From Pseudomonas sp. GM41(2012) (GTDB taxonomy: Bacteria; Pseudomonadota; Gammaproteobacteria; Pseudomonadales; Pseudomonadaceae): a DNA stretch of 64,000 nt. The DNA is taken from the NCBI RefSeq assembly GCF_000282315.2, contig NZ_AKJN02000006.1, forward strand, positions 744,001 through 808,000, written 5' to 3'. A program made the position numbers and the translations under genes. This document shows, one piece after another, positions 1 to 8,027 of this stretch (within the stretch, counting starts at the first letter, position 1; the number at the start of each line of letters is the position of its first letter). Below the pieces are notes generated by a model. That model saw only the letters and a list, made by a program, of their open reading frames with translations. It had not been told where the DNA came from and made no database searches.

Positions 1-1
1 C

Positions 2-862
2 AGCGAGTCGGGCATGCAGCATCACCCGCTGACGCCAATGACCGATGCCAATCTGGTTCGGGTGCTGCAATCGCAGACCGGCCTGAATGTCGGTCTGTTG
101 CGCTACGACACCATTGCCCGTGGCACCGAGCAGGTGCGTGCGCGAATTGCAGAGTTGAGGGCTGAAGGTGTCGGCATAGCCATCGCTGATGCCTTGTCGG
201 ACAACGATCTGTACACCCTCGGCGCCGCCTGTGCCGATCTGCCGTTGTTGACAGGTGGTTCGGGGCTGGCCCTGGGTTTGCCGGAAAACTTCCGTCGCGC
301 CGGCAAGCTGCGCGACCTCGATGCCTCGAAGCTTCCGGCGGTGTTCGGCGGGGAAGTGGTGTTGGCCGGCAGTGCTTCGATCGCCACCAATGGACAAGTG
401 GCCGCCTGGCTCGAAGCCGGTCGGCCGGCCTTGCGGATTGATCCGTTGGCCTTGGCGGCGGGTGAACCGGTGGTGGCGCAAGCCCTGACCTTCGCCCGTG
501 ATAACAAACAAACTGTATTGATCTACGCCACCAGTTCACCGGATGAGGTCAAGTCGGTGCAACAGCAACTGGGTGTCGAGCAGGCTGGAAGCCTGGTGGA
601 AAATGCCTTTGGCGAAATTGCCCAAGGTCTGCGCCAGAGCGGCGTGCGCCGTTTCGTGATCGCTGGCGGAGAAACCTCGGGCGCGGTGGTTCAGGCGTTG
701 GGTGTACAGCTGCTGCAGATCGGCGCGCAGATCGATCCGGGTGTGCCGGCGACTGTCAGCAGTACTGACGAACCGTTGGCGCTGGCACTTAAGTCGGGCA
801 ACTTCGGTGGTCGCGACTTCTTCAGCAAAGCCTTGAACCAACTCGCGGGAGGTGCTCAGTGA
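2..862 (+). CDS. otnK: 3-oxo-tetronate kinase, 3' part (partial)
   Basis: This is the C-terminal part of a four-carbon acid sugar kinase (DUF1537/OtnK family), about 287 residues of a family usually near 420. The frame is open to the left window edge, and the first internal Met (position 14) lies inside the conserved HHPLTPMTDANLV segment, so the true start is upstream of the window. The C-terminal nucleotide-binding half has the glycine-rich IAGGETSGAVVQALG motif. The enzyme phosphorylates 3-oxo-tetronate to the 4-phosphate. The stop overlaps the start of otnC by 4 bp, so the two genes are translationally coupled. Confidence 0.93.
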   Translation, partial: SESGMQHHPLTPMTDANLVRVLQSQTGLNVGLLRYDTIARGTEQVRARIAELRAEGVGIAIADALSDNDLYTLGAACADLPLLTGGSGLALGLPENFRRAGKLRDLDASKLPAVFGGEVVLAGSASIATNGQVAAWLEAGRPALRIDPLALAAGEPVVAQALTFARDNKQTVLIYATSSPDEVKSVQQQLGVEQAGSLVENAFGEIAQGLRQSGVRRFVIAGGETSGAVVQALGVQLLQIGAQIDPGVPATVSSTDEPLALALKSGNFGGRDFFSKALNQLAGGAQ

Positions 863-1497
863 GTAACGAAAACGCCCTGCGCGAAGAAATCTGCGAGGTT
901 GGCCATAGCCTTTACCAGCGCGGTTACACCGTCGGCAGCGCCGGCAATATCAGCGCGCGCCTGGATGACGGCTGGTTGATCACACCGACCGATGTCTGCC
1001 TCGGGCGCCTCGATCCGGCGACCATCGCCAAGGTCAACCTGGCCGGCGAATGGGTGTCCGGTGACAAGCCTTCAAAGACTCTGGCGCTGCACCGCCAGGT
1101 CTACGACCGCAATCCGAGTGTTGGCGGCGTGGTGCATACCCATTCCACTCATCTGGTGGCGTTGACGCTGGCCGGTGTCTGGCAGGCAGACGACATTCTG
1201 CCGCCGCTGACGCCGTACCAGGTGATGAAAGTCGGGCACATTCCGTTGATTGGCTACCAGCGACCCGGTTCGCCGAAGGTAGCCGAGCAAGTCGCGCAGC
1301 TGGCCAATAGTGTTCGCGGCGTGATGCTTGAACGGCTTGGGCCGGTGGTCTGGGAAAGTTCGGTCTCCAGGGCCAGTTACGCCCTGGAGGAGCTTGAGGA
1401 AACTGCGCGGCTCTGGCTGATGAGCCATCCCAAACCGGAACCTCTCGACCAGGCGGCTTTGGACGAGTTGCGAGAGACCTTCGGCGCGACCTGGTAA
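859..1497 (+). CDS. otnC: 3-oxo-tetronate 4-phosphate decarboxylase (class II aldolase fold)
   Basis: A 212-residue class II aldolase/adducin-family enzyme. GSAGNISARL near the N-terminus and the metal-binding VVHTHSTH motif in the middle are typical of the L-fuculose-phosphate aldolase fold. Next to otnK and otnI, its role should be decarboxylation of 3-oxo-tetronate 4-phosphate to dihydroxyacetone phosphate. The ATG overlaps the otnK stop. About 190 bp separate it from the permease gene. Confidence 0.92.
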   Translation: MSNENALREEICEVGHSLYQRGYTVGSAGNISARLDDGWLITPTDVCLGRLDPATIAKVNLAGEWVSGDKPSKTLALHRQVYDRNPSVGGVVHTHSTHLVALTLAGVWQADDILPPLTPYQVMKVGHIPLIGYQRPGSPKVAEQVAQLANSVRGVMLERLGPVVWESSVSRASYALEELEETARLWLMSHPKPEPLDQAALDELRETFGATW

Positions 1498-1686
1498 AGC
1501 GCTGGCTTAACGCGACAAATCGATACAGCAGGCCCTGTACATGAGGCGCGCAGCGACTCTCGACAGACCCGGCTTGCCTGAAAAAACAATAACAACAGGA
1601 AATCCAAGCATGACTCACCTTCACGGCGGCATTTTCAGATTCAGTGGCAGAACCGTTTCGTTTACCCGGCGTGGAGGGATTCTGAA

Positions 1687-3147
1687 ATGAGCCCGTTAAT
1701 CCTGCTGGTTACCGCGGGGGTGGGCATCGCGCTGTTGTTGTTCCTGGTGCTCAAGTACAAGTTCCAGCCCTTCGTGGCCTTGATGATGGTGAGTATTCTG
1801 GTGGCGCTGGTGGCTGGGGTAAAACCGGCCGATCTGGTGGCGACCATCGAAGGCGGCATGGGCAAGACCCTGGGTCATATCGCGATCATCATTGCCTTGG
1901 GCGCGATGATCGGGAGGATCATCGAACTCTCCGGTGGTGCCGAGGCGCTGGCCAAGACCCTGATCACTCGTTTCGGCAACCGGCGTACACCGCTGGCGCT
2001 GACGATTGCCGGGTTCATGGTCGGGGTGCCGGTGTTCTTCGAGGTCGGCGTGATCATCCTGATGCCGCTGGCCTATGGCATTGCGCGCAGTGCGCGTAAG
2101 CCGCTGTTGGTCTTCGCGTTGCCGATGTGCGCGGCCTTGTTGACCGTACACGCCTTTCTGCCACCACACCCGGGCGCCGTGGCCGCTGCCAGTCAGTTGG
2201 GCGCGGACCTGGGCCGCGTGCTGATGTTCGGTCTGCCGATCACCGCGTTCCTTTGCTATGTCGGCTACCGCGTGGCCGGGCGCATGACCCGTCGGGTGTA
2301 CCCGATGACCGACGATATTCGTGCCGAGGTCTATGGCCCGCATGTCACCAACGAGGATCTGGCCGCCTGGTCCAATGGCAACGACAAGAGCACTGAACGA
2401 GCGGCTGTGGCTGTGTCGCACATGGGCCTGGAAGAGTCCACCAGCAGCATCGTTTCCAAGTTGCCGCCGGCACCGCCGCCAGGGTTTGGTTTGATCGTCA
2501 GCCTGATCCTGCTCCCCATCATTCTGATTCTGCTGGGAACGCTGTCCACTTCGTTGCTGCCTGCCGAATCGACCCTGCGCGGCATCATGACCGTGCTCGG
2601 CGCGCCGCTGGTGGCGTTGCTGATCGACACGTTGCTGTGTGCCTGGTTGCTGGGTTCGCGTCGGGGCTGGAGCCGTACTCAAGTGTCTGATGTGATCGGC
2701 TCGGCCTTGCCCGGTGTGGCCATGGTGATCCTGATTGCCGGCGCCGGCGGGGTGTTTGGCAAGGTGCTGGTGGATACCGGAATCGGCGCCGTGGTCTCCG
2801 ATATGCTGCGCACCACCGGTCTGCCGGTGCTGGCGCTGGGCTTTCTGCTGACCCTGCTGTTGCGCGCGGTGCAGGGCTCGACGACGGTGGCGCTGGTGAC
2901 CACTGCCGGCATCATCAGCCCGCTGATTGCGACCCTCAATCTCACTGCGAATCACATGGCGCTGCTGTGCCTGGCCATGGGCGGTGGCGGGTTGGCCATG
3001 TCCCATATCAATGACGCCGGTTACTGGATCTTCACCAAGTTGTCCGGACTGAACGTGGCCGACGGCTTGCGCACCTGGACGGTGTTGACCACCTTGCTCG
3101 GCACCTTGGGTTTCTGTATTACCCTGCTGATCTGGCCGTTTGTTTAA
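1687..3147 (+). CDS. GntP-family permease, probably for tetronate/aldonate uptake
   Basis: A 486-residue, very hydrophobic polytopic protein of the gluconate:H+ symporter (GntP) family. Family landmarks are GVPVFFEVGVIILMPLAY near residue 115, FLPPHPGAVAAA near 157 and QGSTTVALVTTAGI near 398. It lies inside the otn gene set, so an acid sugar such as a tetronate is the likely substrate. The substrate is inferred from context only. A REP cluster begins just after the stop. Confidence 0.9.
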   Translation: MSPLILLVTAGVGIALLLFLVLKYKFQPFVALMMVSILVALVAGVKPADLVATIEGGMGKTLGHIAIIIALGAMIGRIIELSGGAEALAKTLITRFGNRRTPLALTIAGFMVGVPVFFEVGVIILMPLAYGIARSARKPLLVFALPMCAALLTVHAFLPPHPGAVAAASQLGADLGRVLMFGLPITAFLCYVGYRVAGRMTRRVYPMTDDIRAEVYGPHVTNEDLAAWSNGNDKSTERAAVAVSHMGLEESTSSIVSKLPPAPPPGFGLIVSLILLPIILILLGTLSTSLLPAESTLRGIMTVLGAPLVALLIDTLLCAWLLGSRRGWSRTQVSDVIGSALPGVAMVILIAGAGGVFGKVLVDTGIGAVVSDMLRTTGLPVLALGFLLTLLLRAVQGSTTVALVTTAGIISPLIATLNLTANHMALLCLAMGGGGLAMSHINDAGYWIFTKLSGLNVADGLRTWTVLTTLLGTLGFCITLLIWPFV

Positions 3148-3157
3148 CGAACTCGAC

Positions 3158-3397
3158 CTGTAGGAGCACGGCTTGCCTGCGATGGCGTTCTTGAGATCGC
3201 CATCGCGAGCAAGCTCGGCTCCTACAAAGAGCGTTGTTGACCTGTAGGAGCACGGCTTGCCGGCGATGGCGTCTTTGAGATCGCCATCGCGAGCAAGCTC
3301 GGCTCCTACAAAGAGCGTTGTTGACCTGTAGGAGCACGGCTTGCCGGCGATGGCGTCTTTGAGATCGCCATCGCTAGCAAGCTCGGCTCCTACAAAA
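3158..3397. repeat. Three tandem REP-type hairpins
   Basis: Three near-identical units start at 3158, 3242 and 3326, with a period of 84 bp. Each has a GTAGGAGC arm and a GCTCCTAC arm enclosing a second internal inverted repeat (GCGATGGCG / CGCCATCGC). Each can therefore fold as one long imperfect hairpin, typical of paired Pseudomonas REP sequences. They lie between the permease and otnI and may stabilise the upstream mRNA or attenuate read-through. The last unit ends only about 25 bp before the otnI start. Confidence 0.9.
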
Positions 3398-3419
3398 AAA
3401 GCCATCCATAGGAGTTACC

Positions 3420-4211
3420 ATGCCTCGTTTCGCTGCCAACCTCAGCATGCTCTACCCGGAACATGCGTTTCTGGATCGCTTCGCCGCCGCGGCCGCCGAT
3501 GGTTTCGAAGCGGTGGAGTATCTGTTCCCCTACGACTACAGCGCTGAAGAACTCAAACAACGCTTGAGTGATAACGGCCTGGTGCAGGCTCTGTTCAACG
3601 CGCCGCCCGGTGATTGGGCGGCGGGCGAGCGGGGCACAGTGTCGTTGCCGGGCCGTGAGCGTGAATTTCGTAGCGGTTTTGATCGCGCCCTGGAGTACGC
3701 CGGCGTGCTGGGTAACTCGCGAATCCATGTCATGGCCGGCCTGCTGCCTTCCGAGAGTGATCGGGCACGGCATCACGCCATTTATCTGGAAAACCTCGCC
3801 TATGCCACCGCCCAAGCAGCGAAGGCAGGTGTCACGGTGTTGCTCGAGCCGATCAATACACGAGACATGCCGGGGTTTTTCCTCAACCGCCAGGACCAGG
3901 CCCAGGCCATCTGCAAGGAAGTAGGCGCCAGTAACCTGAAGGTTCAGTTCGACTGTTATCACTGCCAAATCGTCGAGGGCGACCTGGCCACCAAACTGCG
4001 TCGGGACTTCGATGGCATCGGCCATATCCAGATCGCTGGCGTGCCGGACCGGCATGAACCGGACCTGGGAGAGGTCAACTATCCCTATCTGTTCGAGTTG
4101 ATCGACCAGTTGGGTTATGACGGCTGGGTAGGGTGCGAATATCGGCCGCGTGGCAACACATCTGCCGGCTTGCAGTGGTTGCGGGACTGGAAGGCGCGCC
4201 AAGCGCAATAG
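3420..4211 (+). CDS. otnI: 2-oxo-tetronate isomerase
   Basis: A 263-residue TIM-barrel isomerase of the hydroxypyruvate isomerase/OtnI family. Visible landmarks are the N-terminal [11 protein letters not shown], the central [15 protein letters not shown] with a metal-ligand Glu, and [10 protein letters not shown] with metal-ligand Asp/His residues. It interconverts 2-oxo- and 3-oxo-tetronate ahead of OtnK and OtnC. The start is fixed by an AGGAG ribosome site about 6 bp upstream. It is probably co-transcribed with the upstream otn genes despite the intervening REP cluster. Confidence 0.93.
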   Translation: MPRFAANLSMLYPEHAFLDRFAAAAADGFEAVEYLFPYDYSAEELKQRLSDNGLVQALFNAPPGDWAAGERGTVSLPGREREFRSGFDRALEYAGVLGNSRIHVMAGLLPSESDRARHHAIYLENLAYATAQAAKAGVTVLLEPINTRDMPGFFLNRQDQAQAICKEVGASNLKVQFDCYHCQIVEGDLATKLRRDFDGIGHIQIAGVPDRHEPDLGEVNYPYLFELIDQLGYDGWVGCEYRPRGNTSAGLQWLRDWKARQAQ

Positions 4212-4219
4212 TGAAGGGG

Positions 4220-4251
4220 CGACGGGCTCTGCTGGATGCGCGAGCCCGTCG
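4220..4251. terminator. Bidirectional hairpin between otnI and the DeoR gene
   Basis: A 10-bp stem (CGACGGGCTC / GAGCCCGTCG) with a 12-nt loop, followed by GTTT, sits in the 42-bp gap between two convergent genes. It is positioned to terminate both. Confidence 0.7.
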
Positions 4252-4253
4252 TT

Positions 4254-5075
4254 TCAGGCCCGGGAATGGTCAGACGGCAGCAACAATTCGACTCCCTGCT
4301 TGCGAATGCCATCGGCCGCGGCCGCGGTCAGTGCATCGTCGCTGAGGATAATGTCGAACTGCTCTAGCCCGGCAATCTTGTACATGCTGAAGGTGCCGTA
4401 TTTCGAACTGCTGGCCACCAGCACCACTTGCGAGGCCGATTGCATCGCGGCTTGTTTCACCTCCACCTTCAGCGCCGAAGGCGTGGTAAGGCCGCGACGC
4501 AAATCCCATGAGCTGGTCGATATGAACGCGATGTCGGTGACGACCTGGCGCAAGGTGGCAACCGCCAGACTACCGACGCACGATTGATTGGAGTGATCCA
4601 GCTGCCCGCCGGTATGAATCACCGTGACATGGGGAGCTTCGATCAGCGCCTGGACAACGCCGAAGTCATTGGTCACCACAGTCATGCCGGACAGCGCCTT
4701 GATGTAAGGGACGATTTCCAGCGTACTGGTTCCCGCATCCAGGTAAATCGTCATATCGGCATGCAGTAGCCGGGCGGCAAGCTTGGCCATGGCCTGCTTC
4801 TGCGGCAACTCGACCACCGCCTTGAGCTGATGGCTGGGCTCACTATGGAGCTGGCTGGCGATCCGCACCCCACCCGTTACCGAATAGGCACGACCTTCCT
4901 GCTCCAGCAGCGCGATATCGCGACGTATGGTCATGTGCGAACAGTCGAACATTTCCATCAACTGATGAACACTCAGCACCTGATGCTTGCGCAACTGTCG
5001 CAGCATCAGTTCACGGCGCTGTTCAGGAATCATCGGTGCGCCGCTGTCGGCGGCGATGTCCTTTTGAGTAGGCAT
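4254..5075 (-). CDS. DeoR/GlpR-family transcriptional regulator of the otn genes
   Basis: A 273-residue DeoR-family regulator. The N-terminal winged helix-turn-helix is at about residues 17-70 (VHQLMEMFDCSHMTIRRDIALLEQ split by a turn). The C-terminal DeoRC sugar-phosphate sensor has the DAGTST, VVTNDFGV and GSLAVATLRQV motifs. It is convergent with otnI, so it probably represses the tetronate genes and is relieved by a phosphorylated intermediate. The target and ligand are inferred from position. Confidence 0.88.
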   Translation of the reverse strand: MPTQKDIAADSGAPMIPEQRRELMLRQLRKHQVLSVHQLMEMFDCSHMTIRRDIALLEQEGRAYSVTGGVRIASQLHSEPSHQLKAVVELPQKQAMAKLAARLLHADMTIYLDAGTSTLEIVPYIKALSGMTVVTNDFGVVQALIEAPHVTVIHTGGQLDHSNQSCVGSLAVATLRQVVTDIAFISTSSWDLRRGLTTPSALKVEVKQAAMQSASQVVLVASSSKYGTFSMYKIAGLEQFDIILSDDALTAAAADGIRKQGVELLLPSDHSRA

Positions 5076-5326
5076 TCGGGCTCCAGATCAAGGAAAGCTG
5101 ACGGTAAAGCTAACGGTCAAACATAGTAGCGAATCTGTAGCCGGATCAGTAGCGTGGCGATGTTACGGGGCCTGCGGACAAAGGCCGTCACTCAGGCTTG
5201 TTTGCAGCCTGGGACTTAAATTGAGCCGCGTTTCACGTGGAGAGCGCTTCCTGCTCTTTCGATATGTAGCCAGTGAAGGCACAATGCGCATCCTTTTTTG
5301 GCTGGCCTTGCCGGAGGCGCCTCGAA

Positions 5327-6424
5327 ATGATCAAAACGCCGTACTACCTCATCGATAAACAAAAGCTGCTGGCGAACATGCAGAAGATCGCTTACGTACG
5401 CGAACAGTCCGGGGCCAAGGCCCTGCTGGCACTCAAGTGCTTCGCCACCTGGTCGGTGTTCGACCTGATGCAGCAATACATGGACGGCACCACGTCGTCG
5501 TCGCTTTACGAGCTAAAGCTCGGTCGACAGAAGTTCGCTGGCGAGACCCATGCCTACAGCGTGGCCTGGGCCGACGACGAGATCGAGGAGATGCTCGAAA
5601 ACTGCGACAAGATCATCTTCAACTCCATCGGTCAGTTGCAGCGCTACACCGAGGCTTCGGCCGGCAAGGTGCGCGGTCTGCGGGTCAATCCGCAGGTGAG
5701 CAGCTCGGATTATCTGCTGGCCGACCCTGCGCGACCGTTCAGCCGCCTGGGCGAGTGGGACCCGGTGAAGATCGAGCAGGTCATCGAGCAGATCTCTGGC
5801 TTCATGTTCCACAACAACTGCGAAAACGGTGATTTCGGCCTGTTCGACCAGATGCTGTGCACCATTGAAGAGCGTTTCGGCGACTTGCTGCACAAGGTCG
5901 AGTGGGTCAGCCTCGGTGGCGGTATCCATTTCACGGGTGAAGGCTACGCGCTGGACGAGTTCTGCGCGCGCCTCAAGGCCTTCTCGCAAAAATACGGCGT
6001 GCAGGTCTACCTGGAACCGGGCGAAGCGGCCATCACACAGAGCGCGTCGCTGGAAGTCACCGTGCTCGACACCCTCTACAACGGCAAGCACCTGGCGGTT
6101 GTGGACAGCTCCATCGAAGCGCATATGCTCGATCTGCTGATCTATCGCCTGAATGCCAAGCTGGCGCCTAGCGAGGGCGAGCACACGTACATGGTGTGCG
6201 GCAAATCCTGCCTGGCCGGCGACATTTTCGGTGAGTATCAATTTGATCGTCCGCTGGCTATCGGGGATCGGCTGTCGTTCATCGACGCAGCGGGTTACAC
6301 CATGGTCAAGAAGAACTGGTTCAACGGCCTGAAAATGCCGTCCATCGTAGTGAAACAACTCGACGGTACAGTCGAGGTGGTTCGTGAGTTCGGTTACAAC
6401 GACTACATGTCCAGCCTTTCGTAA
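5327..6424 (+). CDS. nspC: Carboxynorspermidine decarboxylase
   Basis: A 365-residue PLP-dependent alanine-racemase-fold decarboxylase. The PLP lysine is K37 in ALLALKCFATW. VSLGGGIHF binds the cofactor phosphate and CGKSCLAGD carries the second-subunit cysteine. It decarboxylates carboxynorspermidine or carboxyspermidine. The frame stays open to an ATG at 5273, but 5327 is chosen because a GGAGG site lies about 12 bp upstream and MIKTPYYLID matches the family N-terminus. It forms a two-gene operon with the synthase downstream. Confidence 0.93.
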   Translation: MIKTPYYLIDKQKLLANMQKIAYVREQSGAKALLALKCFATWSVFDLMQQYMDGTTSSSLYELKLGRQKFAGETHAYSVAWADDEIEEMLENCDKIIFNSIGQLQRYTEASAGKVRGLRVNPQVSSSDYLLADPARPFSRLGEWDPVKIEQVIEQISGFMFHNNCENGDFGLFDQMLCTIEERFGDLLHKVEWVSLGGGIHFTGEGYALDEFCARLKAFSQKYGVQVYLEPGEAAITQSASLEVTVLDTLYNGKHLAVVDSSIEAHMLDLLIYRLNAKLAPSEGEHTYMVCGKSCLAGDIFGEYQFDRPLAIGDRLSFIDAAGYTMVKKNWFNGLKMPSIVVKQLDGTVEVVREFGYNDYMSSLS

Positions 6425-6451
6425 GCTGGCAGAGAAGGAGAGAGAGAAAAA

Positions 6452-7687
6452 TTGAAGAAGAACGTGCTTATCATTGGTGCAGGAGGTGTCGCCAAGGTGG
6501 TGGCCCACAAGTGCGCGCAGCACAACGATGAACTCGGTCGTATTGCTATCGCGTCGCGCAACATCTCCAAGTGCCAGGCCATCATCGACAGCGTCAAGGC
6601 CAAGGGCAGCCTCAAAGTGCCCGCCGACATCCAGGCCTTCTCGCTGAACGCACTGGATGTCGAAGCGACCAAGGCGCTGATCCGCGAAACCGGATCGCAG
6701 ATCGTCATCAACGTCGGTTCCGCGTTCCTCAACATGTCGGTGCTGCGCGCCTGCATCGATACCGGCGTGGCCTATCTGGACACCGCCATTCACGAAGAAC
6801 CGGGCAAAGTCTGCGAGACGCCGCCCTGGTATGGCAACTACGAGTGGAACCACCTCGAAGAGTGCAAAGAGAAGAACATTACCGCCATTCTCGGCGTGGG
6901 CTTCGACCCGGGTGTGGTCAATGCCTATGCAGCACTGGCGCAACAACAGTATTTCGACCGCATTGATTCGATCGACATTCTCGACGTCAACGCCGGTTCC
7001 CATGGCAAGTATTTCGCCACCAATTTCGACCCGGAAATCAACTTCCGCGAATTCACCGGACAAGTGTGGAGCTGGCAGAACAGTCAGTGGACCAGCAACA
7101 CGATGTTCGAAGTCAAACGCACCGACGACCTGCCGGTCGTCGGCGCGCAGAACCTGTACCTGACCGGCCACGATGAAGTGCACTCGCTGTCGAAGAACCT
7201 CGACGTGCCCAACGTGCGTTTCTGGATGAGCTTCGGCGAACACTACATCAATGTGTTCACCGTACTCAGGAACCTTGGCCTGCTCTCCGAGCAACCGGTC
7301 AAGACCGCCGAAGGCCTGGAAGTCGTGCCGCTGAAAGTGGTCAAGGCTGTGCTGCCTGATCCGAGCTCGCTGGCGCCCGGCTACACCGGCAAGACCTGCA
7401 TCGGCGATCTGGTCAAGGGCACCAAGGATGGCCAGCCGCGCGAAGTGTTCATCTACAACGTGGCTGATCATGAAGACGCTTACGCGGAAACTGACAGCCA
7501 GGGCATTTCCTATACCGCAGGCGTGCCGCCCGTGGCCGCTGCCTTGCTGGTCGCCCGTGGCGAGTGGGACGTGCAGCGCATGGCCAACGTCGAGGAGCTT
7601 GCGGCCGAGCCGTTCCTCAAGGCGCTGGATGTGATGGGCCTGCCGACCCGCATCAAGGACGAGAATGGAGACCGTCCGTGGAGCTGA
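6452..7687 (+). CDS. Carboxynorspermidine synthase (saccharopine dehydrogenase family)
   Basis: A 411-residue NADPH-dependent enzyme of the saccharopine dehydrogenase superfamily. The N-terminal Rossmann motif is VLIIGAGGVAKVVAHK, with DTAIHEEPG and GVGFDPGVVN further on. It condenses aspartate semialdehyde with a diamine to give the carboxypolyamine that the preceding gene decarboxylates. The start is TTG at 6452, supported by GAAGGAG about 11 bp upstream; no suitable ATG lies nearby. It is 27 bp downstream of nspC and is followed by a strong terminator. Confidence 0.92.
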   Translation: MKKNVLIIGAGGVAKVVAHKCAQHNDELGRIAIASRNISKCQAIIDSVKAKGSLKVPADIQAFSLNALDVEATKALIRETGSQIVINVGSAFLNMSVLRACIDTGVAYLDTAIHEEPGKVCETPPWYGNYEWNHLEECKEKNITAILGVGFDPGVVNAYAALAQQQYFDRIDSIDILDVNAGSHGKYFATNFDPEINFREFTGQVWSWQNSQWTSNTMFEVKRTDDLPVVGAQNLYLTGHDEVHSLSKNLDVPNVRFWMSFGEHYINVFTVLRNLGLLSEQPVKTAEGLEVVPLKVVKAVLPDPSSLAPGYTGKTCIGDLVKGTKDGQPREVFIYNVADHEDAYAETDSQGISYTAGVPPVAAALLVARGEWDVQRMANVEELAAEPFLKALDVMGLPTRIKDENGDRPWS

Positions 7688-7740
7688 AACGCTTGAGGCT
7701 CGCGACTTACAGTTGAACCGAGTTTCCCGCTCCATACGCA

Positions 7741-7770
7741 AAACGCCGCTCTTTGAGCGGCGTTTTTGTT
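7741..7770 (+). terminator. Rho-independent terminator of the carboxynorspermidine operon
   Basis: A perfect 10-bp stem (AAACGCCGCT / AGCGGCGTTT) with a 5-nt loop, ending in a T-rich tract, lies 53 bp after the synthase stop. Confidence 0.92.
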
Positions 7771-8027
7771 TGTGCGTAATGGGCCCATCATTTTGGACGG
7801 CAGTGGGAATGCAACATCCCCGCCCGTCACCCACTTGCAAACCCAGCCCGTCGAACCGGCACTAACCCGTGGTTGCGCGGTCAGTAAATGGCGCCTGGAG
7901 CGACGAGGATCGTCTCTGATAGCGGCACATCAGGCTGCGTTTAGTGTTTTCTCCAAAGCCTTAGGGCAAAAAAAACCAGCGATGGATTGCGTCTTGGACC
8001 GACTATTTCTTTTGCGGGCGACACTCT
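7771..8027. other. Leader region of the type I secretion operon
   Basis: No gene is seen between the terminator and the ABC transporter ATG. The promoter of the secretion operon is expected here, but no convincing -35/-10 pair or operator was identified. A run of eight A residues lies near 7968-7975. Confidence 0.4.

Noticed and set aside
1696..3405. A 569-codon minus-strand open frame opposite the GntP permease
   Set aside because: It is antisense to a clear permease, its composition is low-complexity (Gln, His, Arg), and it has no domain. Such shadows are common in GC-rich genes.
5513..7840. A 775-codon minus-strand open frame opposite nspC and the synthase
   Set aside because: It covers two well-supported enzymes and the terminator, has no family match and lacks a ribosome site.
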